Shown here: one piece after another, positions 50,605-59,890 of the stretch
Layout: the number at the start of each line of letters is the position of its first letter
Position numbering within the stretch: the first letter of the stretch is position 1
Source: Planococcus beigongshangi
Lineage (GTDB): Bacteria; Bacillota; Bacilli; Bacillales_A; Planococcaceae
Reading direction: 5' to 3'
NCBI RefSeq assembly: GCF_016820495.1
Contig: NZ_JADHDU010000001.1
Location: 1-64,000, forward strand
DNA: 64,000 nt
The notes under the pieces: model-generated
Told to the model about the DNA's origin: nothing
What the model saw: only the letters and a program-made list of their open reading frames with translations
Databases searched by the model: none
Position numbers and translations under genes: made by a program

Positions 50605-51450
50605 TTATTCGTAGACTTTGGCTGGCGCATTTTTGGTATTTTTCCGTTTGTGGATGATGGCGTTGAGCTCAGCGCCGATCACCAGGATAAGTCCGGTCAG
50701 GAAGAACCACAGGATCAGCACGATCAAACCGCCGAGACTTCCGTATGTGGCATTATAGCTTCCAAAATTCGCTACATAGAACGAGAAGCCAAGAGATACC
50801 AATTGCCACAAGATAGTTGCTGTTAATGCACCGATCAACACTTCTTTGAATGGAAAGTGCTTATTGGGCGCAAATTTGTACATGAATCCCAGCACGATGC
50901 TCATCACGGCGATGGAAATCACCCAGCGAAGCACCTGGAACAGAATTTCCGTCTGAGACGGCAGGTTCAGGAATGAACTGATCGAATCGATGATGGCGCC
51001 GCCAAAAATCGGCAGCACCAACGCGACGATGACTGCAATCAGCATGAACACCGTCAATAGGATGGCAAGGCCTTTCTGTACGATGAAAGATCTTGTTTCT
51101 TCGACATCATATGCTTCGTTCGTCGCAGTGATGAAGGCACTCACGGCGTTCGAAGCCGACCAAAGCGTACCCAGGATACCGAATGTCAACAGTCCGCCGG
51201 AAGGGGTCGTGACAACGCTGACGATATTTTCTTCAAAAGTTGTTGCGACTTCACCCGGCAGGATGGTGCCTATAAATTCCATGACGCGCTGGGGATCGAT
51301 TTGAAGATAAGGTAGTATCGAGAGCAACAGGATCAATAAAGGTACAATTGCGAGTAAATAATAATAGGCCTGTGCTGCAGCGAGAGTTGACGCGTTATCT
51401 TCCTTGAACTTCGCTCCGAATTCTTTTACATAAGACTTGGCATTTGCCAT
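50605..51450 (-). CDS. YihY/BrkB-family membrane protein
   Basis: This 281-residue protein has six membrane helices (near 30-52, 85-105, 128-150, 175-198, 210-232 and 242-265) and the YihY core: AAQAYYYLLAIVPLLILLLS, LWSASNAVSAFITATNEAYD and GGLIVLILWFFLTGLILVIGAELNA. Despite the old label RNase BN it is not an RNase; its transport role is unknown. ATG 51450 follows GGAGG at ideal spacing. Confidence 0.88.
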   Translation of the reverse strand: MANAKSYVKEFGAKFKEDNASTLAAAQAYYYLLAIVPLLILLLSILPYLQIDPQRVMEFIGTILPGEVATTFEENIVSVVTTPSGGLLTFGILGTLWSASNAVSAFITATNEAYDVEETRSFIVQKGLAILLTVFMLIAVIVALVLPIFGGAIIDSISSFLNLPSQTEILFQVLRWVISIAVMSIVLGFMYKFAPNKHFPFKEVLIGALTATILWQLVSLGFSFYVANFGSYNATYGSLGGLIVLILWFFLTGLILVIGAELNAIIHKRKNTKNAPAKVYE

Positions 51451-51554
51451 TTGCTCAACCTCCAATATTAACATCCTTTATCATTTGTATGCCCGCTCCG
51501 ATCAGGCATTAACCCTAAAGAGCGATAAAAGGGTGTGAAAACTGCAATCGCCAT

Positions 51555-51596
51555 AAAAAAAGACAGGAAAAAGGCTAGCCTTTTTCCTGTCTTTCA
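51555..51596 (-). terminator. Terminator after the CNNM gene
   Basis: On the minus strand GACAGGAAAAAGG pairs with CCTTTTTCCTGTC around a short CTAG-type loop, followed by TTTTTTT. Confidence 0.9.
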
Positions 51597-51610
51597 GACG
51601 GTTTCATCAA

Positions 51611-52912
51611 TTAGTCAGCCACTATATCCAGTGAGATCTTCAGAATATGATGATATTCCATTTCGAGGATGGACCAGCGGCAGCCATTTTTTTCAACCGC
51701 GCTGCCGGTTTCAGCCTCGATCAGCTGATGCTGGATCCAGCCGGCGATCGTATCGATATCTTCACTGTCATCAAATTCATAGCCGAAGCGCTCTTCAAGA
51801 TCTTTCAGCAGCACCCTGCCATTCAGTAAATAGCGATATTCATTTTCTTTGATAATGTCCGCTTCTTCATCTTCATCAAATTCATCGCGGATTTCCCCGA
51901 CGATTTCCTCCAGAATGTCTTCCATTGTTATAAGTCCCGAGGTTCCGCCGTACTCATCAATCACCAATGCGATGTGGGTGCGGTCTTTCTGCATTTTCAC
52001 CAGAGCGGTCTGCAAAGGAGTCGTCTCATGGAAATAAGGCAGTTTGTGGATCAGCTCCTGTAAACGGAATGAACCGTTGACAGCATAATGGGTAAGGATC
52101 TCCTTGGCATTGATGAATCCGATGAGGTCGTCTTTGTCGCCGTCCCGGGCTATCGGATATCTTGTGAATCGGTGCTCACGAATTTCTTCCAATAACTCCT
52201 CGGGAGTCAGCGTGTCAGAAAATGCGATCATTTGCGTCCGTGGCACCATGACGTCTTTTGCACTGCGTTCATCAAAAGCGAAGATGTTTTGCATATAGGA
52301 TAACTCCGTCTGGTTAATCTCTCCGCTCTGGAAGCTCTGTGCCATGATGATTTTCAATTCTTCTTCTGAATGTCCCTGGTCAGCCTTCGCCGGCTGGAGT
52401 CCGAAGATCCGCAGCAACAGGCTCGAAGCAGCTGTCATCAAATAGATGAAGGGGGACGTGATTTTTCCGAAAACATAAAGCACTGGAGCTAAAGTGAGGG
52501 CCATCCGTTCGGCCGAGTGCAGCGCCAATGATTTCGGCATCATTTCACCGATGACCACATGGAAAAAAGTCGCCAGCGAAAAAGCCAATAGGAAGGAAAT
52601 GACCATTGCTGACGAAGGTGGCAATCCGAAATCCTTGAACAGCGGGAGGATGAACTGTTCGACAAGAGGTCTGCCGAGCCAGCCGAGTCCAAGTGCAGCC
52701 ATGGTGATTCCCAGTTGGCAGGCCGACAGATAATAATCGAGATTGTCGAGAATTTTTTTTGAAATTCCTGCCCGCTTACTGCCTTCTTCGATCAATTGCT
52801 CGATGCGGGACATGCGGACTTTCACTACGGCAAATTCCGCGCCGACAAAAATGGCGGTAAATAAAATCAGTAAAATGAATAATGCTAAATTCGCTAAAAG
52901 TATGGGGTCCAA
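51611..52912 (-). CDS. CNNM/CorC-type transporter-associated protein (hemolysin family)
   Basis: This 433-residue protein has a CNNM (DUF21) membrane domain with four helices in residues 1-190, a CBS pair at about 210-330 ([35 protein letters not shown]) and a C-terminal CorC_HlyC domain. Relatives export or regulate Mg2+; haemolysin is an old misnomer. The start is TTG 52912, 7 bases after AAGGGA; a stronger GGAGGTG further up is 25 bases away. No Mg2+ riboswitch is seen in the short leader. A tandem repeat array lies upstream. Confidence 0.88.
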   Translation of the reverse strand: MDPILLANLALFILLILFTAIFVGAEFAVVKVRMSRIEQLIEEGSKRAGISKKILDNLDYYLSACQLGITMAALGLGWLGRPLVEQFILPLFKDFGLPPSSAMVISFLLAFSLATFFHVVIGEMMPKSLALHSAERMALTLAPVLYVFGKITSPFIYLMTAASSLLLRIFGLQPAKADQGHSEEELKIIMAQSFQSGEINQTELSYMQNIFAFDERSAKDVMVPRTQMIAFSDTLTPEELLEEIREHRFTRYPIARDGDKDDLIGFINAKEILTHYAVNGSFRLQELIHKLPYFHETTPLQTALVKMQKDRTHIALVIDEYGGTSGLITMEDILEEIVGEIRDEFDEDEEADIIKENEYRYLLNGRVLLKDLEERFGYEFDDSEDIDTIAGWIQHQLIEAETGSAVEKNGCRWSILEMEYHHILKISLDIVAD

Positions 52913-52997
52913 TAAATTCCCTTAAATAAGGGATTCACCTCCGGGTTTATTTTGTGCAATAAATTAAAAATGGCTTCATTGCTTTTCACTGTCGAGA

Positions 52998-53337
52998 CTC
53001 CGGCGGCCCAGCTGAACGGGCGCCGTCGCTTTTCTGTGTCCAGGCTCCGGCGGCCCAGCTGAACGGGCGCCGTCGCTTTTCTGTGTCCAGGCTCCGGCGG
53101 CCCAGCTCTTCGGGTCATAAGCCGACCCAGCTGCCGTGGCAAAAAGCGCCACTCTGCTGTTCCATCTTATGCCTGTCAGAGCTGAACGGGCGCCGTCGCT
53201 TTTCTGTGTCCAGACTCCGGCGGCCCAGCTCTTCGGGTCATAAGCCGACCCAGCTGCCGTGGCAAAAAGCGCCACTCTGCTGTTCCATCTTATGCCTGTC
53301 AGAGCTGAACGGGCGCCGTCGCTTTTCTATCTCTAAT
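52998..53337 (-). repeat. Tandem array of the dispersed repeat: two 47-bp and two 123-bp units
   Basis: Units start at CTCCGGCGGCCCAGCT: 52998 and 53045 (47 bp each), then 53092 and 53215 (123 bp each, almost identical). The short unit equals the long one minus 76 bp between two AGCT tetranucleotides (CCCAGCT-CTTCGGG and CAGAGCT-GAACGGG). All units end GAACGGGCGCCGTCGCTTTTC. Confidence 0.85.
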
Positions 53338-53351
53338 TTACCATAAGGGGT

Positions 53352-54002
53352 TTACGAAATATATGGCGAATGCTTGTGGCGTTCGAGCACCTGGAGCGTA
53401 ATCCCTTTAACGTCGATGACGCTCTCTTCGTTGATCACATCTTCAAGAAGGACATTCTTGAAGTAACCTACACTGGCATCGAGAGGGATATTGAGTAATT
53501 TTGTCAGCGCGATGCGATACATTTTGGCGAATTCAGGATCTCCGTTGCCGCGTTTCATTTCGTTGAAAGATTCATAGAATTGATCGAGCTTGTCGGCCAG
53601 TTCAAGCAGACGGCCTTCAATCGTCTCATCTTTCCCTTCTTTCATGCGGTCGAAGAACACCTGCTGAAATTCTTCGGGAATTTCCCGGATGATGAATTTT
53701 TCCATCATCCCTTCTTCAACTTTCGCAATCATTTCCTTCAGTTCGGGAGATGAATGCTTGACCGGAGTTTTGATATCTCCGATAAACACTTCGGCAAAGT
53801 CATGATTGATCGTTTTTTCGTAAAGGGATTTCCAGTCGATGGTGCGTCCGGCACGTTCTTCGATTGTTGCAAAGAACATGGCGTATTGGCTGACCTTCCA
53901 GGAATGGGCAGCGACATTATGTTCCTCGAATTTAAATCTGCCGGGTGCCCGGATAATCCGCTCCAAATCGTTTAAAGCGGTAAAAAATGTGTGAATTCCC
54001 AT
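53352..54002 (-). CDS. YfbR-like HD-domain 5'-nucleotidase
   Basis: This 216-residue HD phosphohydrolase has the metal ligands in HNVAAHSWKVSQYA (H33), the HD pair in TINHDFAEVFIGDI (about H66-D67) and ELADKLDQF (late Asp). YfbR-like enzymes dephosphorylate deoxyribonucleoside 5'-monophosphates. The start ATG 54002 follows AAAAGGAG. The start of the repeat array is 15 bases past its stop codon. Confidence 0.85.
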   Translation of the reverse strand: MGIHTFFTALNDLERIIRAPGRFKFEEHNVAAHSWKVSQYAMFFATIEERAGRTIDWKSLYEKTINHDFAEVFIGDIKTPVKHSSPELKEMIAKVEEGMMEKFIIREIPEEFQQVFFDRMKEGKDETIEGRLLELADKLDQFYESFNEMKRGNGDPEFAKMYRIALTKLLNIPLDASVGYFKNVLLEDVINEESVIDVKGITLQVLERHKHSPYIS

Positions 54003-54113
54003 AGCTAAAACTCCTTTTTCTATTTTCTATACCTCCACCATACCCTATTTTTCGTATAATAAAGAGCGGGAGACTTACAGATCGTAAGAGTATCGAAGAG
54101 AAGGGGAATCAGC

Positions 54114-54593
54114 ATGACGGGAAAAACACACATCATCGGCGGCATTACAGCAGGTCTTGCATTCGCACAAATCACAAATTATGAAGCGGTGCTCCTTTTG
54201 GGAGCGGGAGCGGTAGGCGCCTTAATCCCGGATATCTGCCACGGAGGCAGCAAAATCGGCCGGACATTTCCGGTGATATCGAAAATCGTGAACACGCTTT
54301 TCGGCCACCGGACATTCACCCACAGCCTTGTCTTTTTATTGCTGGCAGTGTTCCTGTTCAACGCTTTTCTTCCAAATGAAGCCATTGCATCAGGGTTAGT
54401 CGTAGGAATGGCAAGTCATCTCCTGTTGGACATGGCAACTAAAAACGGCATCAAATTATTCTTTCCATTCAAAGTCACGGTCCGCTTTCCGATTACTGCG
54501 AGAACGGGTGGCAAGGCAGAATATGCCGTTTTTGCCATTCTATCTTTACTGACGGTCTATTTCGGTATGTATGCATTCGGTTTTCATTCTTAA
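54114..54593 (+). CDS. YdjM-family membrane metal-dependent hydrolase
   Basis: This 159-residue protein has the LexA-binding/YdjM pattern: THIIGGITAGLAF at the start, GAVGALIPDICHGGSKIGR, FGHRTFTHSLVFLLL and ASHLLLDMATKNGI, giving conserved His and Asp residues among four membrane helices. The substrate is unknown. ATG follows AGGGGAATC. Single gene divergent from the nucleotidase. Confidence 0.85.
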   Translation: MTGKTHIIGGITAGLAFAQITNYEAVLLLGAGAVGALIPDICHGGSKIGRTFPVISKIVNTLFGHRTFTHSLVFLLLAVFLFNAFLPNEAIASGLVVGMASHLLLDMATKNGIKLFFPFKVTVRFPITARTGGKAEYAVFAILSLLTVYFGMYAFGFHS

Positions 54594-54636
54594 TCAGCAG
54601 GTTTTTCGACAGACGTAAAGATTCTTACTTTTAAGT

Positions 54637-54661
54637 GTTTGCTCTGGGCGAATCGGGGAAG
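54637..54661 (+). promoter_or_regulatory. SigB-like promoter of the small gene at 54696
   Basis: GTTTGC, 13 bases, GGGAAG, 35 bases before the start codon. Confidence 0.5.
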
Positions 54662-54695
54662 AGGATAAGTATCACATCTTCCTAGGAGGGATCTT

Positions 54696-54887
54696 TTGAG
54701 CAAAGAGGAATTTTCCGACCATGAACAGGAGACGAACAGCACAAGAAGAGGCGGCCAGAAGCACGGCAGTTTCGGAGGCAAAAATGCGGACGAGAAGGCA
54801 GGAGCTGAGCTCCGGCAAACAGGGCCCCACAGCAATACAGGTGTCGGTGACGAACAGACGCCGATCCGTGAAAACTCGGATGAATAG
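54696..54887 (+). CDS. Small hydrophilic stress-type protein
   Basis: This 63-residue protein is rich in Gly, Glu, Lys and Asn with no hydrophobic core (GGQKHGSFGGKNADEKAGAE), similar in style to hydrophilic stress proteins of the GsiB/KGG type, though I cannot place it in a family. TTG start follows AGGAGGG at good spacing. A SigB-like promoter lies just upstream and a strong terminator just downstream. Confidence 0.7.
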   Translation: MSKEEFSDHEQETNSTRRGGQKHGSFGGKNADEKAGAELRQTGPHSNTGVGDEQTPIRENSDE

Positions 54888-54925
54888 AAACAGGCAGCTC
54901 CCGTATTCACGGGAGCTGCCTGTTT
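54888..54925. terminator. Bidirectional terminator
   Basis: AAACAGGCAGCTCCCG pairs perfectly with CGGGAGCTGCCTGTTT around a 6-base loop. Confidence 0.88.
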
Positions 54926-54970
54926 CTGAATAAAGAAAATCCGGGATTCAGCCGAATCACGGAAGGGGAA

Positions 54971-55402
54971 TTATAATTTTTTGAAAAACGAAGCAATCTG
55001 CTTTTTCGAAGGTTCCTGCAGACGGTAACGCAATTCTTTGTTTTGTGTATTGACAATATGGTAAGCAGGATTTTCGGCAACTGTAAATTTCCAGTGGGGC
55101 TTTGTATTTTTTTTCGTGATTTTAAGTTCAGGAGGCATCATTTTATCGATGAAACTTTCAAGTTTAGCCATCAGGAAGGTGTCCATATAACGGACGATTA
55201 AAAATCCTTGATGTTTTTCCGGATTGTATTTTGCCAAAGTAAAATCACTAACATCGAAACCCTTTTCGTAACGCTGGACGGATGGAGACAGCACAAATGT
55301 ATCCTCATTTGTAAAAACAGCCGAATTGCCCTGTTGCTTCAGCCCGAGTTCTTCCACCAAAAAATCTTTATTGACCAGACTCATTTCTCGTGCAGTAGCC
55401 AT
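54971..55402 (-). CDS. Hypothetical protein
   Basis: I do not recognise this 143-residue soluble protein. It is rich in Lys and aromatic residues (FLIVRYMDTFLMAKLESFIDKMM, KPHWKFTVAENPAYHIVN) and ends in a basic helix (SKKQIASFFKKL). ATG 55402 follows AAGGAGGAA; an upstream in-frame ATG would include the ribosome binding site. A TATAAT lies about 35 bases upstream. A phage- or transfer-related origin cannot be judged. Confidence 0.6.
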   Translation of the reverse strand: MATAREMSLVNKDFLVEELGLKQQGNSAVFTNEDTFVLSPSVQRYEKGFDVSDFTLAKYNPEKHQGFLIVRYMDTFLMAKLESFIDKMMPPELKITKKNTKPHWKFTVAENPAYHIVNTQNKELRYRLQEPSKKQIASFFKKL

Positions 55403-55618
55403 ATTATTCCTCCTTACAGAAATCATTGTATCTCCATTATAACACTCTTTCGTTAGGAAAGGGTTCAGAACCCCCCTCTTATAGAAGGAATGTCGAAAAA
55501 TAAGGGGAGAATGAAAGGAATTTCATCATCGGGTCGCTTATGCAGCCCTTTTTAAACTGAAAAAAGTAATAATCTGATACATTAGATGATAATGAGAACT
55601 TGAAGGAGGAGACGGATT

Positions 55619-56296
55619 ATGTGTGGAAGATATTCGTTATTTACAGATTACAGTATTCTGCTGGAACGTTTCGATATAGCAGCATCGGCTGCCGATGCAG
55701 AAGACGTTATCCCGAATTATAATGTCGCTCCGTCACAGCAGATTCTGGCCGTAGTGAACGATGGGGCGAAAAACAGGCTTGGCACGCTAAAATGGGGATT
55801 AATCCCGCCATGGGCAAAAGAAGCGAAAATCGGCTATAAAATGATCAACGCCCGCGCGGAAACAGCTTCAGAAAAACCGAGCTTTAGAAATGCCTTCAAA
55901 AAGAAGCGCTGCCTCATTGTGGCGGATGCATTCTATGAATGGAGAAAAGAAGGGAAAGAGAAAACGCCCATGCTGATCAAGATGAAGTCGGGTGAACCGT
56001 TTGCTTTTGCAGGATTATGGGAATCCTGGAAGTCGGAAAACGGTGAAACGGTTCACAGCTGTACGATTCTGACGACTGCCCCGAACCGGTTAATGGCATC
56101 TATCCACGACCGTATGCCGGTCATTTTACCAAAAGAGGCGGAATCCATCTGGCTGGATCCAAAAGTGGAAGACGTGGAATTCCTGCAAGGATTGCTGCAG
56201 CCGTTTGATGACGCAGCGATGGAAGCCTACGAAGTATCCGCTGCCGTAAATTCACCGAAAAACAATTATCCGGAGCTCATGAAAAAACTTGTCTGA
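55619..56296 (+). CDS. SOS-associated peptidase (SRAP, HMCES/YedK-like)
   Basis: This 225-residue protein covalently traps abasic sites in single-stranded DNA. The catalytic Cys2 is exposed after removal of Met1 (MCGRYSLF). Further motifs are PNYNVAPSQQ, WGLIPPWAKE, NARAETASEKPSFR, FYEWRK and the catalytic histidine in SIHDRMPVIL. ATG follows AAGGAGGAGAC. No clear LexA box is seen upstream. Confidence 0.93.
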   Translation: MCGRYSLFTDYSILLERFDIAASAADAEDVIPNYNVAPSQQILAVVNDGAKNRLGTLKWGLIPPWAKEAKIGYKMINARAETASEKPSFRNAFKKKRCLIVADAFYEWRKEGKEKTPMLIKMKSGEPFAFAGLWESWKSENGETVHSCTILTTAPNRLMASIHDRMPVILPKEAESIWLDPKVEDVEFLQGLLQPFDDAAMEAYEVSAAVNSPKNNYPELMKKLV

Positions 56297-56389
56297 TCCG
56301 TTTTGCAGAGAGGCTGATGGGAAACAGGCCAATAAAATGCACTTTCGAGTTTTTGGAATTGTGCTACTATTGGAATGAGGTGACGCCGA

Positions 56390-58468
56390 ATGCTCAAGAA
56401 CATCAATCACAGAAATGAAGAGGCAGCAAAAGCGATACAGCGGATTCAACAGCCTGCTTATATGATCGAAGCTGCAATGATGGGTTTCGATGGCATCCCG
56501 CAATTGACAGAAACCCTGCAGGAACTGCAGGGCTGTGATGAAGTTTTTTGTGGCTATTACGAGGAAGAGATGCTCCTGGGATTCATTTCTTATAAGAAAG
56601 AGCGTGGCGTACTCGATATCCACCGGCTCGTGGTGGATCCGGATCATTTCCGTAAAGGAATTGCCCGCAGGCTGATGACATTCATAATGGAGACTTTCAA
56701 AGATATGGATTTTACAGTCAGCACAGGCAAGGCGAATCTGCCGGCCCTAAATCTCTATAAAAATTTCGGGTTTATCGAAACGGACGATTTTGAAGTGGCA
56801 CCGGATATATTTTGTACGCTGCTGGAGAAAAAACGATCAAATTCAGAGACGGAGGAATTTCAGATGGATTATTTGAATCACCCTTTTGCATCTAGACGGC
56901 ATACTGTATTTTCAAAGAAAGGGATGGTGGCAACCTCTCAGCCGCTGGCAGCCCAGGCAGGACTGGAAATTATGCAAAAAGGCGGCAATGCGATTGATGC
57001 CGCGATTGCGACAGCCGCTGCATTGACTGTTGTTGAACCGACTTCGAATGGCATCGGTGGAGATGCATTCGCTTTAGTGTGGATAAAAGATAAACTGCAT
57101 GGCCTGAACAGTTCAGGGCCAGCACCGCAGAGTATTTCTGCTGAAGCCGTAAAAAAACGCGGACATGATAAGATGCCTGTTCACGGCATGATTCCGATTA
57201 CCGTTCCGGGTGTCCCGGCAGCATGGGCGGAATTATCGAAGAAGTTCGGGAAGCTGTCTTTGGCTGAAACGCTGAAACCGGCCATCCGCTATGCGGAAGA
57301 AGGTTATCCGCTATCGCCAATTCTCGGAAAGTATTGGAAATTGGCCTATAATAAATTCAAGCAGAATTTCACTTCGGAAGAATATCAGGCGTGGTTCGAT
57401 CTGTTTGCGCCGAACGGAAAAGCGCCGGAAATCGGAGAGATGTGGGCTTCTCCCGGCCATGCCGCTACATTGAAGGACATTGGCGAAACGGACGCACGTT
57501 CATTTTACGAAGGGCCGATTGCGGAGAAAATCGATACATATATGAAACAGCATGGCGGTTTCCTGACGAAAGAAGACCTGACTGCCTACAAGCCAGAATG
57601 GGTGGAACCGATTTCCACGCATTATAAAGGGTACGATGTATGGGAAATTCCGCCGAATGGCCAGGGCATTGTGGCGCTCATGGCCCTGAATATCTTCAGT
57701 AAAATGAAACAGCCCGCGTGGCAGACTGCGGAAACGCTTCATGAGCAGATCGAAGCCATGAAGCTCGCTTTCACTGATGGCAAGGAGTTTGTCACGGAAC
57801 CGCAGGCGATGCCGGTCGAAGCTGCTCATTTATTGTCAGCTGAATACGCTGGGAAACGTGCCGAAACGATTGGCGATCAGGCATCGGATCCGGTTCCATA
57901 TGAATTGCCGAAAGGCGGGACGGTGTATCTTGCTGCTGCGGATGAAGAAGGCAATATGATTTCATATATCCAGAGCAATTACATGGGCTTCGGTTCAGGG
58001 ATCGTCATTCCCGGAACCGGCATCAGCATGCAGAACCGCGGAGCGGATTTTTCATTGGAACCGGATCATCCGAATTTCCTGCAGGGCGGCAAACGGACAT
58101 ATCACACGATCATACCGGGTTTCCTGACGAAAGACGGGAAAGCGGTCGGGCCGTTCGGCGTCATGGGCGGTTATATGCAGCCGCAGGGGCATTTCCAAGT
58201 GGTGACGAACACCATCGATTATCTGATGAATCCGCAGGCGGCACTCGACGCCCCGAGATGGCAGTGGATTGAAGGCAAAACGGTGCTGGTGGAACCTGAA
58301 TTTCCGAATTACCTGGCGCAGGCGCTTGCGAGGAAAGGGCACGCCATTCAAGTTGCCACAGACGGCGGCAATTTCGGACGCGGCCAGATCATTTGGCGCA
58401 ATCCGGATACCGGCGTCCTGTCGGGCGGGACGGAATCGCGTACTGACGGAGCGATCGCTGCCTGGTGA
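56390..58468 (+). CDS. ywrD: GNAT acetyltransferase fused in frame to a YwrD-type gamma-glutamyltransferase
   Basis: The 692-residue open frame has a GNAT domain at residues 1-150 (VVDPDHFRKGIARRLM, LNLYKNFGF) and a gamma-glutamyltransferase from residue 159 (ASQPLAAQAG-type start, GIGGDAFALVW), with the autoprocessing nucleophile T511 in KGGTVYLAA. At the junction the DNA keeps a ribosome binding site (GGAGG) and an ATG at 56864, exactly where a separate YwrD gene would start. So the transferase can be made alone, and the acetyltransferase gene has lost its own stop codon. GGT enzymes of this branch process glutathione or gamma-glutamyl compounds. The following chromate transporter genes match the ywrA-ywrB-ywrD group of B. 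subtilis. Confidence 0.85.
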   Translation: MLKNINHRNEEAAKAIQRIQQPAYMIEAAMMGFDGIPQLTETLQELQGCDEVFCGYYEEEMLLGFISYKKERGVLDIHRLVVDPDHFRKGIARRLMTFIMETFKDMDFTVSTGKANLPALNLYKNFGFIETDDFEVAPDIFCTLLEKKRSNSETEEFQMDYLNHPFASRRHTVFSKKGMVATSQPLAAQAGLEIMQKGGNAIDAAIATAAALTVVEPTSNGIGGDAFALVWIKDKLHGLNSSGPAPQSISAEAVKKRGHDKMPVHGMIPITVPGVPAAWAELSKKFGKLSLAETLKPAIRYAEEGYPLSPILGKYWKLAYNKFKQNFTSEEYQAWFDLFAPNGKAPEIGEMWASPGHAATLKDIGETDARSFYEGPIAEKIDTYMKQHGGFLTKEDLTAYKPEWVEPISTHYKGYDVWEIPPNGQGIVALMALNIFSKMKQPAWQTAETLHEQIEAMKLAFTDGKEFVTEPQAMPVEAAHLLSAEYAGKRAETIGDQASDPVPYELPKGGTVYLAAADEEGNMISYIQSNYMGFGSGIVIPGTGISMQNRGADFSLEPDHPNFLQGGKRTYHTIIPGFLTKDGKAVGPFGVMGGYMQPQGHFQVVTNTIDYLMNPQAALDAPRWQWIEGKTVLVEPEFPNYLAQALARKGHAIQVATDGGNFGRGQIIWRNPDTGVLSGGTESRTDGAIAAW

Positions 58469-58501
58469 TAACTAGTTGAAAAAGAAAAAGGGGGGCCATA
58501 T

Positions 58502-59053
58502 GTGAGTAAGTATACCGATTTGTTTGCCGCTTTTTTCCGCGTCGGCATGCTCGGATTTGGTGGAGGGCCTTCCGCTATTCCCTTATTTGAACAGGAAGCG
58601 GTCAAAAAATATAAATGGATGACGAGTGATGAATTTGGGGACACGCTGGCTTTGGCGAATACGATGCCCGGGCCGCTTGCGACAAAAATGGCGGGGTATA
58701 TCGGCTGGCGGGTGAACGGCCTTCCGGGATGTCTCATCGCGATTTTTGCTTCTGTTGTACCGACCGTTCTGTTGATGATCATTTTGCTGGGGGTATTGCA
58801 GCAATACAAAGATGTCGCCTGGGTCAATGGCATGTCAGATGCAGTCGTCCCGGTCGTCGGCGTCATGCTCGCCATCCTCACGCTCGACTTCCTGAAAAAA
58901 TCCGGCGATTCGCTCGGCTGGCTGCGTGCTGTGATCTACACGGTGATTTCCATCATACTGATGGAGGTGCTCGAGGTCCATCCTGCATTTCTGATCGTCG
59001 CCATTCTGGTGCTTGTATTCCTTCCGGTGAAAAAGGAAGGTGGCGCTAAATGA
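58502..59053 (+). CDS. ywrB: Chromate transporter half, YwrB-like
   Basis: This 183-residue protein is one half of a CHR transporter: FFRVGMLGFGGGPSAIPLFEQE, LANTMPGPLATKMAGYIGW, and five or six helices. Short CHR proteins act in pairs, and the second half is encoded directly downstream with a four-base overlap. GTG start at 58502 follows AAAGGGGGG; an ATG two bases earlier is out of frame. The family takes chromate or similar oxyanions. Confidence 0.88.
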   Translation: MSKYTDLFAAFFRVGMLGFGGGPSAIPLFEQEAVKKYKWMTSDEFGDTLALANTMPGPLATKMAGYIGWRVNGLPGCLIAIFASVVPTVLLMIILLGVLQQYKDVAWVNGMSDAVVPVVGVMLAILTLDFLKKSGDSLGWLRAVIYTVISIILMEVLEVHPAFLIVAILVLVFLPVKKEGGAK

Positions 59054-59586
59054 TCATTTATTGGCATATTTTTCTGGCCTTCTTTATTCCCGGAATTTTA
59101 GGATACGGTGGCGGTCCGGCTTCCATACCATTAGTGGAGAAGGAAGTCGTCGACCGATACGGCTGGATGACGACGCAGGAATTCGGCGAAGTGCTGGCGC
59201 TCGGCAATGCTTTGCCAGGACCGGTAGCGACGAAGATGGCAGGTTATATCGGCTATATGGAAGGCGGCATACTTGGATCGGTCATTGCACTCTTCGCTTC
59301 TGTAGCTCCGTCACTCGTCCTCATGATCGCGCTGATGGTCACGCTGCTGAAATATAAGGATTCTCCGAAAGTGAAGAACATCACGAAGATGATCCGCCCG
59401 GTCATTGCGGTACTTCTGGGGGCGATGACGCTGCAATTCTTCATGACATCCTATGAAGTGTCCGGAAGCATCCAGACAATCGCCTTGATCGCCGTCAGCT
59501 ACTGGCTGCTTGAAATCCGGAAATGGCATCCGGCCTACGTCATCCTGTTGGCGCTGGCATACGGCGCACTGACAAGCTTTTTCTGA
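59050..59586 (+). CDS. ywrA: Chromate transporter half, YwrA-like
   Basis: This 178-residue protein is the second half of the CHR pair: FFIPGILGYGGGPASIPLVEKE, LGNALPGPVATKMAGYIGY. It overlaps ywrB by four bases (ATGA), so both halves are made together. Paired short CHR proteins insert with opposite topology. A terminator follows. Confidence 0.88.
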   Translation: MIIYWHIFLAFFIPGILGYGGGPASIPLVEKEVVDRYGWMTTQEFGEVLALGNALPGPVATKMAGYIGYMEGGILGSVIALFASVAPSLVLMIALMVTLLKYKDSPKVKNITKMIRPVIAVLLGAMTLQFFMTSYEVSGSIQTIALIAVSYWLLEIRKWHPAYVILLALAYGALTSFF

Positions 59587-59589
59587 AAG

Positions 59590-59623
59590 GAACCCTATCC
59601 GCGAATTGTGGATGGGGTTTTTG
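59590..59623 (+). terminator. Terminator after the chromate transporter genes
   Basis: AACCCTATCC pairs with GGATGGGGTT (G-T pair), followed by TTTTG. Confidence 0.78.
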
Positions 59624-59646
59624 ATGTCATAAAATCATTTCGTTGT

Positions 59647-59753
59647 CGCGACCCAGCTCTTCGGGTCATAAGCCAGCCTAACTGCGCGGTCAGGACCGCT
59701 ACGTTATTCTGTCTTATGCCTGTCCCTGCTTGACGGGTGCCGTCGCTTTTCCT
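59647..59753 (-). repeat. Dispersed GAAAAGCG repeat, copy 3
   Basis: Minus-strand match to the array unit: GAAAAGCGACGGCACCCGTC, GACAGGCATAAGAC and TTATGACCCGAAGAGCTGGG, with a diverged middle. Confidence 0.7.
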
Positions 59754-59890
59754 ATAAGCAGATTTATTTACTTTTATTGTCTTACGTCTTAATCTGTATA
59801 AAGCTGTACATTGCTTTTGATGGGTTCAATAAACGACAAGTATCCGATGGAACGAATTGCTGGATGCTTGCAGTGAAAGGAAGAAAGAAA

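Noticed and set aside
52998-53337. CRISPR array
   Set aside because: The units are adjoining repeats without unique spacers, and the unit lengths (47 and 123 bp) do not fit.
52976-53346. Open frames in the tandem repeat array (about 80-100 residues on both strands)
   Set aside because: They arise from the repeat itself, which stays open by chance; the peptides are repeats of the same translated unit with no start signals.
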